A stretch of DNA of 64,000 nucleotides from Planctomycetia bacterium. Its GTDB lineage: Bacteria; Planctomycetota; Planctomycetia; Pirellulales; UBA1268. Numbering within the stretch: the first letter of the stretch is position 1; every line of letters starts with the position of its first letter. A program made the position numbers and the translations under genes. The notes beneath the pieces are model-generated. The model saw only the letters and a list, made by a program, of their open reading frames with translations, searched no databases and was not told the DNA's origin. The stretch spans positions 16,211 through 80,210 of the forward strand of contig JAPLNR010000046.1 of NCBI GenBank assembly GCA_026401035.1, given 5' to 3'. Of the stretch, positions 57,001 to 63,000 are shown piece after piece.

Positions 57001-60000
57001 CTCAACAGCGACGCCTGGTACCACTCCAACCAGGATCCGCGGCAGTACGTCGACTACAACGTGTTGCGGGCGCGGGCCGTCGCGGCGGCCGGCGGAAATC
57101 TGGAGGCGGGGGCGTCTCTCACGTATGCCAACGCCACCGGAGTGACGGGCTTCTACTCGCGGTTCACATTCAACCCGTCGGATGCGGTTGTCGGTGGCAC
57201 GGACACGGGCTGGCTCGCCACCTCCGGCACGAGCGTCACGTTCGCTCGGGACCACAACCTGAATACCAGCGACGAGGTCATCTACAACAAGGGTGCGGCG
57301 GCGAACGAGGCCTTTGGCGGCCTCGTTCCCGGCAAGCACTACTTCGTGACGCGGATCGACGCCCGCACGCTCAGACTTAGCCCCACGAGCGGCGGCGCCC
57401 CCGTAGCGCTGACGTCGGCGGGGAGCGGCTCCGGACACAGCTTCGCCAACGTCAAACAGACCGTCGACCCGAGCATCACGCTCGCGACGGCGATCAACAC
57501 CGACGTCTCCCGCGTGATCGCCCAGGGCCGGATCGCGATCACCGCCCGGCATCTCAACATCGACGGGCTCGTGCAGAGCGGCGTGCAGACTGTGACGCTG
57601 CACGTAGGGGCGACTTTCAGGGGGACAGCCACCGGCAGCAGCCTGCTCGACGCCACGGGCCGCCCCCTCGCGGGCATCAGCTTCGGCGCCGACGGGGCGC
57701 CCGTGAACGGTTGGTTCGACGCCGCCCGGCAAGCGATCATCGTCGACGACGTCATCACCAAGGGAGGCGAAATCGTCCTCGCCGGCCAGATCCTCAGCAC
57801 CGGCAACGGCCGGCTCAAGGTCGCCAGCGGCTATACCGGCGTCGACATCAACAATCAGAGCCCCTACACGCTGATCGTCAACCGCATCGACACGACCACG
57901 CCCCGCGAGGGCAAGATCACCATCATCGATACCGGTCGGCTGACCAAGACCGAGTACGTGGTGGATGGCTCCGGCACCACGACGACCACGTCCACGGGCG
58001 CGCTGGCGCCGGTAGGCAGCACGGTGTCGGGATCGACGGCCGGCCTCTCCGGGGTCGTGTACACGCCGGTCTCCACCGGCCCCACATTCACCCCCACCGG
58101 CACGGACGTAGTCTTCCAGCCGCGGCCCGGCCTGCGCTACGTCTGGACCGAGGGACAGGCCAAGACGTCAACCACGGTCTCGGAATACATTTCCAACTCG
58201 TTCAACTGGATCGGCTACGACGAGGACAACTTCGCCAAGGACAAGATCGTCCCGACCAGCCGAACCGTCACGTATCAGGACGGCACGCCGCTGCTGGAAT
58301 CGGAGGCCCTCGCGGGAGACGGCACGACCACGATTCCATCCGGCTCGGCCAACCAGGCGTACACGCTCCAATACCGGCAGAGGGTCAACTCGCTGACGGA
58401 GGTGATCAAGGACCTGACGATCATCAAGTACGTCGGCACCGACGCCACGAAGGGCGTTGCCAGCAATCGCTACCGCTACATCGGCCCCTCGACGAGGCTT
58501 TCGCTGCCGGACCAGAACTACAAAGACACCAACACGTGGACGAACGTCACGGCGACCACGACCGACGCCGACGTCACGCACAGCAGCGCGTTCCTCAATG
58601 CCTCATCGACGACCGAAAGCTGGGAGACCGGCGGCGGCTGGATGCGTGAGAAATCGGTCCACACGAAGACCACCGACATCGTCGGCCTCAAGGACTTCTA
58701 CACGCATTCGCTCAAGGCTGACTACGCGATCGCGATCCAGGCCGCGCCGGGCGCCGCACAGCCGGTCATCTCCATCCACAGCACGAATGCCATCCAGCTC
58801 GCGGGGATGATCGTGAGCCCGGAGGTGGGCTCCGTGCAGATCACGTCCGACGCGGGCCCGGTGACGGCCGCCGATGACGTCGCGATCCGCTCGGTGAAGG
58901 TGGGGAGCGGGCCCCACGCCACCGACCGGTTCCTGAATGTCACCGTCGGAGGGACGGGCGGCTTCAGTGCCGCCGTCGATGGCGGCGGCCGCTACCTCGA
59001 CGTCACGGCCGGTGGCAGCATCGCCCTCGTCGCCGTCTCCACCGACAATGCCAGCAGTTCCCTCGTCTTCGGAACGATCCAGGCCGGTGCGACCGAGGAC
59101 GTCGGAATCATCGCCGCGAATGGCATCGCCGCCAAGGACGCCTCCTCGCTGATCTCCGGCAACGCGATCGATCTGTCGGCCGCGGCTGGCGGAATCGGCG
59201 TCGCGGGTTCGCCCGTCCGGATCAACAGCAACACCGGCGGCTCGGGCGGATTCACTGCGCAGGCACAATCCGACATCCTCGTCACCGAGACGGTCGGCGA
59301 CCTGAAGCTCACCAAGCTCGACCAGCCCACCCGCTGGGCCACCCGCCTCGGGTCGGTCGCGTCCACCGCGGGCAGCGTCACGCTCGCCACCGTCAACGGC
59401 CGGATCCTCGACGGGATAGCCGAAGTGGCCACGTCGGCCTCGGCGGCGGAAGCGGCTCTGACAGACGAGCGGCTCGCCCTGAGCGGAGACGCCGCCCGCG
59501 CCGCGGCCCTGACGGCGATCCGCGCCGAGGAATCAGCGAAGACGCAGGACTACCACGCCTACTGGCAGCAGTATCGCGATCTGCAGCGGACCGCGACCGC
59601 GACGACGAGCCTGGCCATCGCCACGATCACGGCCAACACGCTCGGCTTCGCCTCGGCCCACGGCCTCACGACAGGCGACCAGGTCTTCCTCGGCGGCGCG
59701 GCGGGCGTCACGACCCTGGCCGACGACGTCGCTTACTACGCCGTCGTGATCGATGCCACGCACATCCGACTGGCCGGCGACCGCACGAGCGCCGCCATCG
59801 ACAGCGTGCCCCGCACGATCACGATCGAGGTTCGCGATTCGTCGGCGGATCTCACCGCCATCGAGGTCCGGCGATTTGGATATACGACGAGCACGTACGA
59901 AGCGACGCAGGTGGTGGACGGCCGCTTCCAGGCGACTACCGCGGCGTATGGCAGCCAGCCCTACGACCCCGACTTCATCTTCAAGCTCACCGACGCCGAG

Positions 60001-63000
60001 GTCGCCGAGCGGATCGCCGCCCGCACGTTCAGTGGGGCCGCCCTGACGTCGGCGGTGTCGCAGGGCGTGTTCACACTGCTCTACCCGGAGCGGGCCATCC
60101 CGGATCGATTCCAGTTCACGCCGCAGGTCAGCGAATCGGCCAACGTGGTCGGCGCGCGGATCACGCTGGTCGCCAACGGTGCCACGGGCGCGATCGGGCG
60201 CGACAGCGGCCTGAAGACGCTCGACCTCACGGGCGGGTTTGCCGGCCTCGCCGACGCCGACCAGCAGCTCTTGTCGAGCGCGACCGCCGGCGATGTCGTC
60301 GGGGTGAGCTTCGCCACGTACCGCTCCAAGGGTGCCCAGGTCGACGTCAACCTTGGCATGGCTCACTACAGCGATACGAATCTCTGGGAAGAGGTGATTC
60401 CGCGGTACGCCACCAGCACCGCCACCGCGGTCGTGCCGCTCGTGACGGGCGACATCGTGCTCGTGCAACGCAAGGGCCACTACGGCCTCTACCGCTACGC
60501 GGGCGGCGCTGGATCGCGACAACTCCAGACGCAGAACTACGAGAATGCAAGCCTCTGGCAGAAGCTCGACACGTCGCTGAACACCGGCTCCGGAACGCGG
60601 TCGCTCGCGGCCGGCACGCTCGTCCAGGATCGGAACCATGCGGAGAGCGTCACGCTGCGGGTGGTCGACGGCGTGAACGTCGAGGCCAGCGACACCGTGA
60701 CCGCCGCGGCGTCTGGCGTGATCGCCCTCGATTCCACCGGCCCGCTCAATCTGGGGCGCGTCGCGGGCGGCGCCGACGTGCGACTGCGGTCGGATGGCGC
60801 CATCGTCGATCGCTATGCCGATCCCGACGTGGCAGTCGTTGCTGCCGGGGAGTTCAGCGTCAACACGATGTCGGCCGGGAACGTCGGAGGACAGAGCGTC
60901 GTGCTGGGGGTGACGAGGCCGCTGCGCATGCAGGTCGGCAGTGCCGGGTCGTTCGTCGCCGACGTTCGGGGCAGCCTCGACGTGCGGCAGGTCTCCGGCG
61001 ACCTGGCGGCGCCCCAAGTGACGGCGTCGGGCGCGATCGCGATCGACGTGGTGCAGGGGTCGATGACCGTCGGCACCGTCACCTCGTCATCGACGACAGA
61101 TGGTGCGACGCTCGCGGCTTCGGGTGCCATCACCAGTGGCCTGGGCGATGCCGCCGTGCCGGCCCCGAACGTCTCGGCCAAGACCGTGAGCCTCGCCGCC
61201 GGCACCACGATCGGAGCGGCGGATGCGTTCTTCGTCATCGCACCCGCGGGCCAGCAGCCGGCGGTCGCCCTGCGTGCGACCACGGGCACCGGCAGCATGT
61301 TCATCCGGTCGCTTGGAGCCCTCGAGGTGGAATCGGCCACCGCGACGCAGGGCGACGTGACGCTGGACGTGACGGGCGACGCCTCCATCGGTCAGATCAC
61401 CGCCACGAGCGGCCTCGTGCGGATCGACGCCACGCAGTCGATCGTCGATCTCGACGGCCCGGGCGATCTGTATGCCGACAAGGCCCGGCTGGTTGCCGTC
61501 ACCGGCATCGGTGGCGACCAGGCCCCGCTCCACACCAAGGTCAGCCACCTCGAAGCGACGGTCTCGCAGGGCGGCCTCTGGATCGACAACACCGGCGACG
61601 TCGAGATCGGCGGCGTGGGCAGCCTGGTCGGAATCGCGGCGACGTCGGTGACCCTCTCCGCCCACAGCACGATCACCGTGAACGAGGCCATCGATTCCGC
61701 TGGTTCGGTGGAGCTCGACGCGTCCGACGACATCGTTGTGGCCGCGGCGATCACCAGCAACGGCGGCGACGTGTCGCTGCTGGCCGACAACGACATCGCG
61801 TTCACGGGCGCGGGCACGGTGGACACCGAAACCGGCTCCGGCAGCGTCACGCTCCGCGCCGACGCCGATTCCAGCACGGTCGGCAAGATCACGTCGGCGA
61901 CGACCGGCACCCGCGACATCGTCGCCGCGAACGCACTGCTCCAGGCGGCGACGGGCGTCGGCGCGACTGCCGCCCGCATCAACCTCTCGGTGGGCACCCT
62001 CGAGGGAACCACCGACACCGGCGGCTTCTATGCCGCCAATGACAAGGGGCTGACGATCGGCGGCATCGACGGCAACGCCCTCCCGGCCGCGACGAAGATC
62101 TCGGGCGTGTCGGCCGGTCAGGACGTCGTGGTCACGGCCGCAGGTCCGCTGTCGGTCGCTGAAGATGTCACCTCCACGAGTGGTGCAGTCATACTGCGGG
62201 CAATCGATGCCAGTGGCGTCGGCCAGGATCTGACCGTGACGTTTGGGACCGCCGTGAAGGCCGTCGCCGGCAACGTGAGCCTGCTCGCCGGTGACGATCT
62301 CACGGTCGAGGCTGGCAGCTCCGTACAGGCGGCGCAGGCCGTCGCGATCCGCGCAAACCATCAGTCCGCCGACACGGCCGCCACGACGATCCTGATCGAA
62401 GGCAGCGTCAGCGGCTCGTCGATCACGATCGACGGCAGCGCGGCCACGGCCACCACAATCACGATCGACATGTCCACGGCCGGCAACCAGATCGTCGGGC
62501 CGGCGACCGTGACGGGTGGTAGTGTCGATGACGTCATGAACGTGATCCGGCTGAACGACCGCGCCGACGCCCTGACGCTCGACGGCCGCGGTGGGGCCGA
62601 CACCTACAACGTGACGTTCCGGTCCCCATCTCAGCCGGTCTCCGGCTACGCCATCGACGTTTCCGACAGCGGTGCCGATGCTGCGGCCGACGTGCTGAGC
62701 ATCACCGGCACCGCGGAGGCAGAACGGCTGCGGCTCCATGCGAGCACCGATCCCGCGGGCTTCGCGTCCGTCGCCTCCCTCGCGGGTGATCCCGCGATTG
62801 CACAGCTCGTCAACTACACGAAGAGCATCGCCACGCTCGCGGTCGCTGCCGGCGGCGGCAACGACACGGTGCTCCTCGACGACACCTGGGCCGTCACGAC
62901 GATCGATGGCGGCACCGGCAAGAATACCTACGAGGTCGGAACCCTCTCCGCGACGAACAGCCTCGGCGGAACGAAGGTGGCCGGGGACCAGTTCCTCACC

